Source: Parabacteroides sp. An277 (lineage in GTDB: Bacteria > Bacteroidota > Bacteroidia > Bacteroidales > Tannerellaceae). Taken from it: a DNA stretch of 39,735 nt. This document shows positions 22,232-30,566 of this stretch, in pieces (the first letter of the stretch is position 1; each line of letters starts with the position of its first letter). The stretch spans positions 1 through 39,735 of the forward strand of contig NZ_NFJB01000030.1 in assembly GCF_002159645.1 (NCBI RefSeq). The letters are read 5' to 3'. A program made the position numbers and the translations under genes. Under the pieces are notes generated by a model. It had not been told where the DNA came from, did not search any database, and saw only the letters and a program-made list of their open reading frames with translations.

Positions 22232-22813
22232 ATGATGATAAATTATAAAGGACATAAGATTCTGGCATTTTCAGATACGCATGGAAGGCATCGTTATCTG
22301 GATATTTCCTCGGAAGTGGATATTTTGATTTGTGCAGGGGATTGCATCAATACTTTCTCCGTCGATGAATTTCGGGATTTCATGTCCTGGTATGCTTCCC
22401 TTCCTGCCAAGTTGCGGATATTTGTAGCTGGCAATCATGAATTGTTTTTCGATTTGTTCCCGGAGAGATCTAAAGAGTTCATACCGAAGGGTGTGGTGTT
22501 CTTAGAAGATGGCGGATATGAGTTTGACGGGCTTCATTTTTATTCTGTTCCGGCAAGAGCTTGGTTGCATCAACCGAGAATCATTCCTGAGAGTATGGAT
22601 TTTCTGATTACGCATGGTCCGGCATTAGATTGTTTGGATGAAGGTCAGGGTTGTCCTTTACTTTATGATACGGTTTTGAAATCGAAACCTCGTTATCATC
22701 TGTTCGGACATATCCATTCCCAAGGTGGAAAGGTGATAAGGAATCAATGGACTACTTTCTGCAATGTAAGTTGCTTTGAAAAGCTATGGAATTATCCAGA
22801 GAATGAAAAATAA
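22232..22813 (+). CDS. Calcineurin-like metallophosphoesterase
   Basis: A 193-residue single-domain phosphoesterase. All metal-binding motifs appear in order: FSDTHG (residues about 13-18), CAGDCIN, VAGNHE, LITHGP and FGHIH. It has no signal peptide, so it acts in the cytoplasm. Similar small proteins hydrolyse phosphodiesters or nucleotides; the substrate cannot be told. The start at 22232 is chosen because it follows the previous stop by 1 bp; the longer frame from 22214 overlaps it. It is the last gene of the module C operon. Confidence 0.85.
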   Translation: MMINYKGHKILAFSDTHGRHRYLDISSEVDILICAGDCINTFSVDEFRDFMSWYASLPAKLRIFVAGNHELFFDLFPERSKEFIPKGVVFLEDGGYEFDGLHFYSVPARAWLHQPRIIPESMDFLITHGPALDCLDEGQGCPLLYDTVLKSKPRYHLFGHIHSQGGKVIRNQWTTFCNVSCFEKLWNYPENEK

Positions 22814-22821
22814 AATATAAG

Positions 22822-22859
22822 TGTGCTGTGTTCTGGCATAACAACGAAATAATTTTGCA
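22822..22859 (+). promoter_or_regulatory. Shared promoter module, copy D
   Basis: TGTGC (22822), GTTCTGGCATAAC (22830-22842) and TAATTTTGCA (22850-22859) have the common spacing. It lies 29 bp before the DIP1984-family gene. Confidence 0.8.
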
Positions 22860-22888
22860 TCGTGTAATTAAAAAAGAAAGGATGATTT

Positions 22889-23341
22889 ATGAAATTAGCA
22901 GAAGCACTCAGCCTCAGGGCTGATTTACAAAAGAGCATTGCGCAATTGAAATCGCGCTTGAAAGAATGTTCGAAGGTACAGGAAGGAGATGAACCTTCGG
23001 AAAATCCGGAGGAAGTATTGGCGCAGCTGGAAAAGAAATTTCCGGAATTGGAGGAATTGATTTATCGAATCAATTATACGAATATGCATACGGAACATGA
23101 AGGTCTGAATCTGACACAGATGATTGCGAAAAAGGATGCACTCACTTTACGAATTACAGCGCTTCGGGAAGTGCTGAATTATGTAACAGAACGTGAGAGT
23201 CGTTATTCGCGCAATGAGATTAAATACATTCGTTTTCTGGATGTGGCCAAACTACGCAAACAGATAGATTCCTTGTCTCAAGAACTGAGATTATTGGATA
23301 TGCGCATACAATCCATAAATTGGACTGTTGATTTGCTTTAG
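22889..23341 (+). CDS. DIP1984-family coiled-coil protein
   Basis: A 150-residue helical protein. It starts MKLAEALSLRADLQKSIAQLKSRL, continues with KVQEGDEPSENPEE, RINYTN and LTQMIAKKDALTLRI, then RYSRNEIKYIRFLDVAKLRKQ, and ends DMRIQSINWTVDLL. These are the landmarks of the DIP1984 family (formerly grouped with septicolysin). The family is mostly two long helices and no activity is known to me. A good ribosome binding site (AAAGGATG) precedes the ATG. The gene is monocistronic behind module D, which groups it with rtcB and the DprA-like gene. Confidence 0.8.
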   Translation: MKLAEALSLRADLQKSIAQLKSRLKECSKVQEGDEPSENPEEVLAQLEKKFPELEELIYRINYTNMHTEHEGLNLTQMIAKKDALTLRITALREVLNYVTERESRYSRNEIKYIRFLDVAKLRKQIDSLSQELRLLDMRIQSINWTVDLL

Positions 23342-23574
23342 AAGAAATAGAAGGCGTCGTTTTTTATAGGGTGAATACATGTCGCGAGCCCATTGGGTAG
23401 CAAAAATCTTATGGCTTTCGGAGCGTAGGCGAGGTATGCATTCGCGCAAGCTCAGTAAAGTGTACAGGTTTATTTTTCATTCGGCTTCGAAAGGAGCAAT
23501 CGCATCAATTATTACCGCTGTATTAACTATAAACAAACGAAGGGTGGGTTTGGGGAATTTTATAATAGACAGAT

Positions 23575-24069
23575 ATGAAAACATTCAAATCATTATTGAA
23601 CCAATATGGTTTCGACGAGATACTTCCTGCATTTAAAGCCTTGTATTCGCATAATGAACCGAAGCAGGCGGAGAATTTAAATTGGGAAGGTTATCGTGCT
23701 ATCTACCAATCGTTACAGAATTTAAAGAAGGTACCTTCCGATTGCCATATTTACGTGGCATCCCGATGGGAAAGAATGGTTCCTATGATTGATATGAATT
23801 GTTCTGTGCGCGAGAAAAGAGGGTCATGCGGACCGATAGCCGTGTATCTATCTTGGCCGGAAATCGTCGGCATGAAAGTATATGTCCGCAAAGGTGTAGA
23901 GATTACTCCACAAGAATTGGTCGCCGGTTTGTTTTGGAAAATTACCTATTATGGCGGTTCGGAAGAGATGGTGCGGAATCATTTGGAAAACAGAACGCCC
24001 GATGAGGTCATCACCGCAGAAAACGGGAAAACGACAGACATCTATATAGACAAGAAATGGAGCTTGTAG
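23575..24069 (+). CDS. Small protein of unknown function (DUF6557-like), paralogue of the 14182 gene
   Basis: A 164-residue protein. The N-terminus (FKSLLNQYGFDEILPAFKALY) and the segment ITPQELVAGLFWKITYYGGSEEMVRNHLENR match the gene at 14182 in order and pattern. The middle (SDCHIYVASRWERMVPMIDMNCSVREKRGS) is its own. No catalytic motif is seen. It differs from its paralogue in lacking promoter module upstream; the 233 bp before it (23342-23574) show only a poor frame and no clear promoter. It is convergent with the DprA-like gene, 6 bp apart. Confidence 0.65.
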   Translation: MKTFKSLLNQYGFDEILPAFKALYSHNEPKQAENLNWEGYRAIYQSLQNLKKVPSDCHIYVASRWERMVPMIDMNCSVREKRGSCGPIAVYLSWPEIVGMKVYVRKGVEITPQELVAGLFWKITYYGGSEEMVRNHLENRTPDEVITAENGKTTDIYIDKKWSL

Positions 24070-24075
24070 GCTCCA

Positions 24076-24957
24076 CTATTTTATGGTTATAGGCATAGCT
24101 AACCCATGCTCTAACAGGAACCGATTTCCTGAACTTATATCACTATATTTCTCATATTCCACGGCATAAATATCATTTTCCCAGCCGTAAATATCGCCAT
24201 CATATTCTTGGGCGAAATGTACGGCATACATGGTTCCGCTTACAATAGGGCATTGGGCAACAATGACTTTCTGTGATAAAACAACTTGTAATCGACAACG
24301 AGCGACCAATCGTGTCGGATTAGCTTTTACACCGATGGGATGTTCCGATAAAATCAATCCGCCTTTGTTGATAATCTCTTTCTGCAAAGGTTTGTTCACT
24401 TTCGGATGCGTCACGTTTAACCCCGAAGCAATGATGGCGATGGTTTTTCCACCGGCATCAAGACATCCGCGATGAGTTGCTGTGTCGCAACCTAACGCTA
24501 ATCCACTTACGATGGGGTGGCCTTCCGAAGCGAACCGATAGCCTAATCGATAAGCTGCATTCAAACCTTCCGTGTTGGCTTTTCGAGCCCCAATAATCGT
24601 AACACAATTGTCGCTATGAATTAATTCTTCATTCCCTAGCAGATGAATTAGGATAGGAGCATTGGCACCCAAATTTTCCATAAAATGCCGCGGATAATCT
24701 TCTTCGTAATAAGAGATAGTTTTAATACCCGATTCGGTTTGTTCTTGCAATATCTTTTGGGCTTTAGGAAGCTTATCCTTCGTTTGTAATATAAGCTCTT
24801 TCAATTGTGTTCTTTCTGTTTGATGGATTTGTTTGGAAGAATAACCAGACAATTGTAAACATAATAATTCCTCTACGGAAGGAGCCCCCGCTCTCCAAGC
24901 CTCTATCCGTTTCTTATTTTCTGCTTGAATCTTTTCTGTAATTTCTTTGAATCCCAT
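24076..24957 (-). CDS. DprA/Smf-like protein
   Basis: A 293-residue protein with the DprA Rossmann-like core. It contains YPRHFMENL, VTIIGARKANTEG (the Gly-x-Arg motif), SGLALGCDTATHRGCLDAGGKTIAIIASGLN, and GGLILSEHPIG. In DprA this core binds single-stranded DNA and loads RecA during transformation. The N-terminal helical region is short and there is no C-terminal winged helix, so this may be a second, specialised copy instead of the competence protein. DprA-like proteins also occur in defence and nucleotide-signal systems. It is controlled by promoter module E, facing the metallophosphoesterase gene and its module F. Confidence 0.82.
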   Translation of the reverse strand: MGFKEITEKIQAENKKRIEAWRAGAPSVEELLCLQLSGYSSKQIHQTERTQLKELILQTKDKLPKAQKILQEQTESGIKTISYYEEDYPRHFMENLGANAPILIHLLGNEELIHSDNCVTIIGARKANTEGLNAAYRLGYRFASEGHPIVSGLALGCDTATHRGCLDAGGKTIAIIASGLNVTHPKVNKPLQKEIINKGGLILSEHPIGVKANPTRLVARCRLQVVLSQKVIVAQCPIVSGTMYAVHFAQEYDGDIYGWENDIYAVEYEKYSDISSGNRFLLEHGLAMPITIK

Positions 24958-24975
24958 ATCGCTTTATCTTTTTGT

Positions 24976-25013
24976 TGCAAAGAAAATGCGTCCATGTGCC
25001 AAAACAGGACATA
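24976..25013 (-). promoter_or_regulatory. Shared promoter module, copy E (minus strand)
   Basis: Read on the minus strand: TATGT (25013-25009), TGTTTTGGCACAT, and a -7 region ending TTTCTTTGCA (24985-24976). The spacing equals the other copies, but the -7 box is less perfect (TTTCTTTG). It lies 18 bp before the DprA-like start. Confidence 0.7.
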
Positions 25014-25032
25014 ACTGATATTTTTTTCGATT

Positions 25033-25070
25033 TATGCTTTATTATGGCAGAATACTTTCTCATCTTTGCA
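25033..25070 (+). promoter_or_regulatory. Shared promoter module, copy F
   Basis: TATGC (25033), TTATGGCAGAA (25042-25052) and CATCTTTGCA (25061-25070) keep the common spacing. It is back to back with copy E, 19 bp apart, so one intergenic region holds two copies in opposite directions. Confidence 0.7.
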
Positions 25071-25090
25071 TTGACAAAAGCAAAAGAGGA

Positions 25091-25771
25091 ATGAAACCAA
25101 CAGTTGTCATAGGAGATATACATGGATTGGATTATTGGAAAATAATCGTCGAGCAACATCCGGATGCTCAGTTCGTATTCTTGGGTGATTATTTAGATCC
25201 GCGGGAATATGTGCCTCGAAAATATTTATTGCGAAATTTATGTGAGATTATGGATTTGAAACAAAGACGGCCGGAGGATGTGGTGTTGTTACTGGGCAAT
25301 CATGATTTGCATTATTTCTGTACGGATATTGTGGTGGCTTCCCGTTTTGATTTTTCGATAGGCGAGAAGGCATCGTTGCTTTTTCTTTCGAATATGGAAT
25401 TGTTTCAATATGCCTATCAAAAGGGGAATTATTTGTTTACCCATGCCGGTATTTCACATGAATGGTTTGTGAAAGATTTTCAAGGCGATATGAATTTGTC
25501 TATTGCCGAGCAACTAAACCATCCCACCGATGCGCAAATACCCGCTTTATGCCAGTTAGGGTACTTACGAGGCGGAGAAGAAGGTAAAATAGGTGGCATC
25601 TTTTGGGCGGACGAGGCGGAATTAACGGATCCATTGCATGGCTTTACCCAAATAGTAGGACACAATCGGATGGAGGAGGTTACGAAGCGATGCGGAGCGC
25701 ACGACAACCGGATTATCTTTTGCGATTGCCTCTGGAATGGAAATTATTTGGAGATAAATTTAGATACTTAG
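25091..25771 (+). CDS. PPP-type metallophosphoesterase
   Basis: A 226-residue phosphoesterase. The motifs are GDIHG (residues about 7-11), GDYLDPRE, LLGNHD, FTHAG and GHNR, the order found in bacterial PPP-type phosphatases and ApaH-like dinucleotide hydrolases. No signal peptide is present. It is not closely similar to the smaller phosphoesterase at 22232, so the region holds two different types. The start at 25091 follows a good AGAGGA site and promoter module F. It is divergent from the DprA-like gene and followed by rarA, which has its own promoter. Confidence 0.85.
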   Translation: MKPTVVIGDIHGLDYWKIIVEQHPDAQFVFLGDYLDPREYVPRKYLLRNLCEIMDLKQRRPEDVVLLLGNHDLHYFCTDIVVASRFDFSIGEKASLLFLSNMELFQYAYQKGNYLFTHAGISHEWFVKDFQGDMNLSIAEQLNHPTDAQIPALCQLGYLRGGEEGKIGGIFWADEAELTDPLHGFTQIVGHNRMEEVTKRCGAHDNRIIFCDCLWNGNYLEINLDT

Positions 25772-25839
25772 GCTATACATATATAATAAAGGTATATCGA
25801 ACCCTCTTTTTCCATATCTTTGCAAAAACATTTAGGGAT

Positions 25840-27108
25840 ATGACACAACCATTGGCGGAACGATTGCGTCCGAAGACGCTGGATGAGTATATAGGACAGA
25901 AGCACTTGGTGGGACCAGGCGCCGTGCTTCGGAAAATGATTGAGGCGGGAAGGGTTCCTTCCTTTATCTTGTGGGGGCCACCGGGCGTGGGAAAAACTAC
26001 CTTGGCGCATATTATTTCGCAAAAGTTGGAGGCTCCGTTTTATACTTTGAGCGCGATTAATTCGGGCGTGAAGGAGGTAAGGGATGTCATAGAAAAGGCC
26101 AAGAACAACCGGTTTTTCAATAGTGTTTCTCCCATTTTGTTTATCGATGAAATCCATCGCTTCAGCAAATCGCAACAGGATTCGCTTTTGAACGCCGTCG
26201 AGACGGGTGTCGTGACACTTATCGGAGCCACAACCGAAAATCCTTCGTTCGAGGTCATCCGTCCGCTTCTCTCACGTTGTCAGGTATATGTCCTTCAATC
26301 GTTGGATAAAGAAGATTTACTTCAATTATTGCATCGAGCCATTACGGAAGACCTGATTTTGAAAGAAAAACATATTGAGTTGAAAGAGACCGACGCGCTG
26401 CTGCGTTATTCAGGAGGCGATGCGCGAAAGTTGCTTAATATATTGGAACTGGTTATCTCTGCCGAGGAGAATGAAACCATCGAGATAACCGACTCTAAAG
26501 TGGTAGAACGCTTGCAAGAGAATCCGGCTGCCTACGACAAGGGGGGCGAGATGCACTATGATATTATTTCCGCTTTTATCAAATCCATTCGGGGAAGCGA
26601 CCCAGATGCGGCGATTTATTGGTTGGCGCGCATGGTCGCTGGAGGTGAAGACCCCAAGTTCATCGCTCGTCGCCTTTGCATATCGGCTGCCGAAGATATC
26701 GGATTAGCCAATCCGAACGCCTTGCTTTTGGCCAATGCCTGTTTCGATACGGTACAGAAAATAGGTTGGCCGGAAGGACGCATTCCATTAGCTGAAACCA
26801 CCATTTATTTAGCATGTAGCCCCAAAAGCAATTCAGCCTATATGGCCATCAATGCAGCATTAGGACAGGTGGACAAGACAGGTAATCTGCCCGTGCCGCT
26901 TCATCTGCGAAATGCGCCGACCCAATTGATGAAAGAATTGGATTATGGGAAAGAATATAAATATGCCCACGATTTCGAGAATCATTTTGTAAAGCAGGAT
27001 TACTTGCCTAAGGAGGTTTCCCAGAAACGTTTTTGGCAGGGGCAAGAGAATCCCGCAGAGCATAAATTGATAGAACAAATGCGCAAATTGTGGGGAAATC
27101 GCTTCTGA
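25840..27108 (+). CDS. rarA: Replication-associated recombination protein A (RarA/MgsA)
   Basis: A 422-residue AAA+ ATPase of the clamp-loader-like RarA family. It begins PLAERLRPKTLDEYIGQKHLVG and has Walker A WGPPGVGKTT, Walker B LFIDEIHRF, sensor 1 GATTENPSF and the C-terminal tetramerisation region (YWLARMVAGGEDPKFIARRL, ...LPVPLHLRNAPT). RarA acts at stalled replication forks with the single-strand binding protein. The start at 25840 is chosen by family alignment; the frame is open upstream only because it overlaps the phosphoesterase gene. TATCTTTG at 25815-25822 is a plausible -7 box. Confidence 0.95.
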   Translation: MTQPLAERLRPKTLDEYIGQKHLVGPGAVLRKMIEAGRVPSFILWGPPGVGKTTLAHIISQKLEAPFYTLSAINSGVKEVRDVIEKAKNNRFFNSVSPILFIDEIHRFSKSQQDSLLNAVETGVVTLIGATTENPSFEVIRPLLSRCQVYVLQSLDKEDLLQLLHRAITEDLILKEKHIELKETDALLRYSGGDARKLLNILELVISAEENETIEITDSKVVERLQENPAAYDKGGEMHYDIISAFIKSIRGSDPDAAIYWLARMVAGGEDPKFIARRLCISAAEDIGLANPNALLLANACFDTVQKIGWPEGRIPLAETTIYLACSPKSNSAYMAINAALGQVDKTGNLPVPLHLRNAPTQLMKELDYGKEYKYAHDFENHFVKQDYLPKEVSQKRFWQGQENPAEHKLIEQMRKLWGNRF

Positions 27109-27223
27109 AACGAAAATTTTTGTGGAAAAAGTTTGTCGTTTCACAAATAATACTTACTTTCGACGCGACAAAGACGTCAGTGTAAGAACTGACAAAATGT
27201 TATATCATTAAATAGTATTGCAC

Positions 27224-28291
27224 ATGAAGAAGCACAATTTTTATGCAGGTCCTTCTATCCTGAGCGAGTATACCATTCAGAATACAGCTGCAGCGGTAGA
27301 AAATTTTGCGGGAATGGGTTTGTCTATTTTGGAAATCTCGCATCGTAGTAAAGAATTTGTAGCCGTAATGGACGAAGCACAAGCGCTTGTGAAAGAGCTG
27401 TTGGATCTTCCGGCTGGTTACGAGGTTCTCTTCTTGGGCGGAGGCGCCAGTATGCAATTCTGCATGGTCCCTTACAATTTGTTGAATAAGAAAGCGGCTT
27501 ATTTAGATACGGGTACGTGGGCATCGAAAGCCATTAAGGAAGCCAAATTGTTTGGCGAAGTGACGGTCGTTGCCTCTTCAAAGGATAAGAATTATACGTA
27601 TATTCCGAAGGATTATTCCGTACCGGAAGATGCGGATTATTTCCATATTACTACCAATAATACCATTTATGGTACGGAACTTCGGGAAGACCCGGATGTA
27701 AAGGTGCGTTTAGTGGCTGATATGTCTTCGGATATTTTCTCTCGTCCGGTAGATGTTTCTAAATATGACGTGATTTATGCGGGTGCACAAAAGAATTTGG
27801 CACCAGCCGGTGTGACGTTGATTATCGTACGTACCGATGCGTTGGGGCATGTAGACCGTCCGATTCCTACCATGTTGAATTATAAGACACATGCCGACAA
27901 AGGTTCGATGTTTAATACACCGCCTGTATTGCCCATTTATTCGGCTCTTCAGACTTTGAAATGGTATAAAGAACAGGGCGGTATTGCTGCCATGGAAAAG
28001 AAAGACAAAGAGAATGCGGCTATTTTGTATGATGAAATCGATCGTAATAAATTGTTTAAAGGTACTGTAGTGCCCGAAGACCGTTCGATTATGAACGTTT
28101 GCTTCGTGATGAACGATGAATATAAGGAATTGGAGGCTGATTTCAATGCTTTTGCCGCTACGAAGGGAATTGTAGGTATTAAGGGACACCGTTCGGTAGG
28201 TGGGTTCCGCGCTTCTCTCTACAATGCCATGCCGAAAAGCAGTGTGGAAGTATTGATTGAAGCTATGAAAGAATTTGAAAAACAACATTGA
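27224..28291 (+). CDS. serC: Phosphoserine aminotransferase
   Basis: A 355-residue PLP enzyme converting 3-phosphohydroxypyruvate and glutamate to phosphoserine. It begins [17 protein letters not shown]. It has GGGASMQF (72-79), the [10 protein letters not shown] cofactor segment, [10 protein letters not shown], and the PLP Lys190 in [25 protein letters not shown] near the C-terminus is the phosphate-binding Arg region. The start is the ATG at 27224; a TTG two codons earlier is less likely. A small hairpin (27176-27193) lies in the 5' leader. The serA gene begins 2 bp after its stop. Confidence 0.95.
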   Translation: MKKHNFYAGPSILSEYTIQNTAAAVENFAGMGLSILEISHRSKEFVAVMDEAQALVKELLDLPAGYEVLFLGGGASMQFCMVPYNLLNKKAAYLDTGTWASKAIKEAKLFGEVTVVASSKDKNYTYIPKDYSVPEDADYFHITTNNTIYGTELREDPDVKVRLVADMSSDIFSRPVDVSKYDVIYAGAQKNLAPAGVTLIIVRTDALGHVDRPIPTMLNYKTHADKGSMFNTPPVLPIYSALQTLKWYKEQGGIAAMEKKDKENAAILYDEIDRNKLFKGTVVPEDRSIMNVCFVMNDEYKELEADFNAFAATKGIVGIKGHRSVGGFRASLYNAMPKSSVEVLIEAMKEFEKQH

Positions 28292-28293
28292 TT

Positions 28294-29217
28294 ATGGCAC
28301 GTATCTTAGTAGCAACTGAAAAGCCTTTTGCTGCGATAGCCGTGAAAGGTATCCGCGAAGTAGTAGAACAAGCGGGTGACGAATTGATTTTGTTGGAAAA
28401 ATATACAGAGAAATCCCAACTCTTGGATGCCGTGAAGGATGTAGATGCCGTGATTATCCGTAGCGATAAAGTCGATGCGGAGGTCTTGGATGCCGCCAAG
28501 CAATTGAAGATTGTCGTTCGTGCGGGTGCGGGTTACGACAATGTGGATTTGGACGCTGCCACGGCGCATGGTGTTTGTGTGATGAATACGCCGGGGCAGA
28601 ACTCCAATGCTGTTGCTGAATTAGCTTTCGGTATGATGGTGATGGCGGTCCGCAATTTCTATAATGGCACGTCCGGTTCCGAATTGAAGGGGAAAAAGTT
28701 GGGTATCCATGCATTTGGAAATGTAGGCCGTAACGTGGCGCGCATCGCGAAAGGTTTCGGGATGGAGATTTATGCATATGATGCCTTCTGTCCGAAAGAA
28801 GCGATGGAAAAAGAGGGTGTCATTGCGGTCGATTCGGCTGAGGCGTTGTATGAGACCTGTAACATCGTCTCTTTGCATATCCCGGCTACGGCAGAGACCA
28901 AGAATTCCATCGGAGCTGCCTTAGTGGGGAAGATGCCGAAGGGCGGTCTGCTGGTCAATACAGCTCGTAAGGAAGTAATTAACGAACCGGAATTAATTCG
29001 CTTGATGGAAGAGCGTCCGGATTTGAAATATGTAACGGATATCATGCCGGTAGCGAATGAGGAATTTGCGGCTAAATTTGCCGGTCGTTATTTTTCGACT
29101 CCCAAGAAGATGGGGGCTCAGACGGCTGAAGCCAATATCAATGCGGGGATAGCGGCGGCTAAGCAGATTGAAGGATTCCTGAAAGAAGGATGCGAGAAAT
29201 TTAGAGTTAATAAATAA
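28294..29217 (+). CDS. serA: D-3-phosphoglycerate dehydrogenase, short form with Lys in place of the catalytic His
   Basis: A 307-residue enzyme of the D-isomer 2-hydroxyacid dehydrogenase family, making 3-phosphohydroxypyruvate for serC. It has RAGAGYDNVD (76-85), the NAD motif around FGNVG (141-145), and Arg225 in NTARKEV. There is no C-terminal ACT or ASB domain, so no serine-binding control of the usual kind. At the place of the normal TPHIG motif it reads STPKKMGAQT, so the catalytic His is Lys271 or Lys272. The usual Glu in the DVFPxEP segment is also absent (DIMPVAN). This fits the lysine-type (IIIK) dehydrogenases known from Entamoeba and Bacteroidales. It sits between serC and the DUF1015 gene. 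Confidence 0.92.
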   Translation: MARILVATEKPFAAIAVKGIREVVEQAGDELILLEKYTEKSQLLDAVKDVDAVIIRSDKVDAEVLDAAKQLKIVVRAGAGYDNVDLDAATAHGVCVMNTPGQNSNAVAELAFGMMVMAVRNFYNGTSGSELKGKKLGIHAFGNVGRNVARIAKGFGMEIYAYDAFCPKEAMEKEGVIAVDSAEALYETCNIVSLHIPATAETKNSIGAALVGKMPKGGLLVNTARKEVINEPELIRLMEERPDLKYVTDIMPVANEEFAAKFAGRYFSTPKKMGAQTAEANINAGIAAAKQIEGFLKEGCEKFRVNK

Positions 29218-29223
29218 TCATTA

Positions 29224-29292
29224 GACACAGAGACGCGGAGGCACCGAGAGCAGTCCGAACGGACGCTGTGCTTTTGTGTCTCTGCGTTTTTT
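29224..29292 (+). repeat. Dispersed hairpin repeat, second copy
   Basis: The outer arms (ACACAGAGACGC from 29225 and GTGTCTCTGCGT to about 29287) pair with one mismatch. An inner stem pairs GTCCG with CGGAC. A run of T's follows. It resembles the sequence at 13159-13226 in its CACAGAGAC-type arms and T-tail, and may reduce transcription into the DUF1015 gene. Confidence 0.55.
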
Positions 29293-29310
29293 AATACCTT
29301 ATTATATATC

Positions 29311-30558
29311 ATGGCAACCATAAAACCATTCAGAGGGTTACGGCCTCCGAAAGAATTTGTAGAGCAGGTGGCGTCTCGTCCGTATGACGTCCTCAATTCA
29401 GATGAAGCGCGTGAAGAGGCGAAAGGAAATGAGAAATCCCTTTATCATATCATCCGTCCGGAGATTGATTTTCCCGTCGGGACGGATGAACATGCCCCCC
29501 AAGTCTATCAGAAAGCAGCGGAGAATTTCCGGCTGTTCCAAGAGAAAGGTTGGCTGGTACAGGACGAGAAGGAATGTTACTATGTGTATGCACAAACCAT
29601 GCATGGCAAGACGCAATTCGGATTGGTGGTGTGTGCTTACGTTCCGGATTATATGAACGGTGTGATTAAGAAGCATGAACTCACGCGCCGCGACAAGGAG
29701 GAGGATCGGATGAAACATGTCCGCGTCTGCAATGCCAATATCGAACCGGTCTTTTTCGCCTATCCCGAAAACGAGGAGCTGGATAAGATTGTCGTAAAGT
29801 ATGCGGCGACCGAACCTGAATATGATTTTCTGGCCCCGACGGATGGCTTCGGGCATACGTTTTGGGTGATAAACGACGACGAGGATATACGTCGCATTAC
29901 CGAGATATTCGCGAAGATTCCGGCTCTCTATATCGCGGATGGCCATCATCGTTCGGCCGCGGCGGCTTTGGTGGGCGACGAGAAGGCGCGGTTGAATCCG
30001 AACCACCGGGGCGACGAGGAATATAACTATTTCATGGCAGTTTGTTTCCCGGATAAGCAATTGACGATTATCGACTATAATCGTGTCGTAAAGGATTTGA
30101 ACGGGCTCTCGCCCCAGGATTTTTTGTGTAAGTTGATGAAAAACTTCGACGTAAAGGATATGGGGACAGCTATCTATAAGCCCCAGGCGCTGCACAACTT
30201 CTCCTTATATTTGGAAGGGCATTGGTACTCGTTGACAGCCCGTCCAGGAACGTATGACGATAAGGACCCGATTGGCGTCCTCGACGTGACCATCTCGTCC
30301 AACCTTATCTTGCGGGATATTTTGGGCATCCAGGATTTACGCACTGATAAACGCGTCGATTTCGTAGGCGGAATCCGCGGTTTGGGTGAGCTGAAACGGC
30401 GTGTCGACAACGGGGAGATGAAACTGGCGTTGGCGCTCTATCCCGTGACGATGCAACAACTCATGGACATTGCCGACACGGGAAATATCATGCCCCCCAA
30501 AACCACTTGGTTCGAACCGAAGCTGCGTTCGGGACTGGTGATTCATAAATTGGATTAA
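29311..30558 (+). CDS. DUF1015 family protein
   Basis: A 415-residue cytoplasmic protein covering the whole DUF1015 family. It begins IKPFRGLRPP and includes VASRPYDVLNSDEAR, KKHELTRRDKEEDRMKH, the strongly conserved YIADGHHRSAAA and, near the end, FVGGIRGLGELKRRVD. The conserved Asp-Gly-His-His-Arg motif looks like an active or metal site, but no reaction is established to my knowledge. In Bacteroidales it regularly follows serC and serA, as here, which points to a link with serine or phosphoserine metabolism. It is convergent with the AraC-type gene, 8 bp apart. Confidence 0.88.
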   Translation: MATIKPFRGLRPPKEFVEQVASRPYDVLNSDEAREEAKGNEKSLYHIIRPEIDFPVGTDEHAPQVYQKAAENFRLFQEKGWLVQDEKECYYVYAQTMHGKTQFGLVVCAYVPDYMNGVIKKHELTRRDKEEDRMKHVRVCNANIEPVFFAYPENEELDKIVVKYAATEPEYDFLAPTDGFGHTFWVINDDEDIRRITEIFAKIPALYIADGHHRSAAAALVGDEKARLNPNHRGDEEYNYFMAVCFPDKQLTIIDYNRVVKDLNGLSPQDFLCKLMKNFDVKDMGTAIYKPQALHNFSLYLEGHWYSLTARPGTYDDKDPIGVLDVTISSNLILRDILGIQDLRTDKRVDFVGGIRGLGELKRRVDNGEMKLALALYPVTMQQLMDIADTGNIMPPKTTWFEPKLRSGLVIHKLD

Positions 30559-30566
30559 CGGCCCGT

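Noticed and set aside
23379-23636. 85-residue frame before the second DUF6557-like gene
   Set aside because: It overlaps the next gene's start, has no promoter or ribosome site, and shows no family pattern. The 233-bp gap is left as unexplained non-coding sequence.
14119-25070. Sigma-54 promoters for the shared module
   Set aside because: Sigma-54 promoters need GG and GC about 10 bp apart; in the module the TGGC and TTGC blocks are separated by 20 bp in all copies, and a TAnnTTTG-type box is present.
29398-30195. 265-residue minus-strand frame opposite the DUF1015 gene
   Set aside because: The DUF1015 motifs identify the plus strand as coding.
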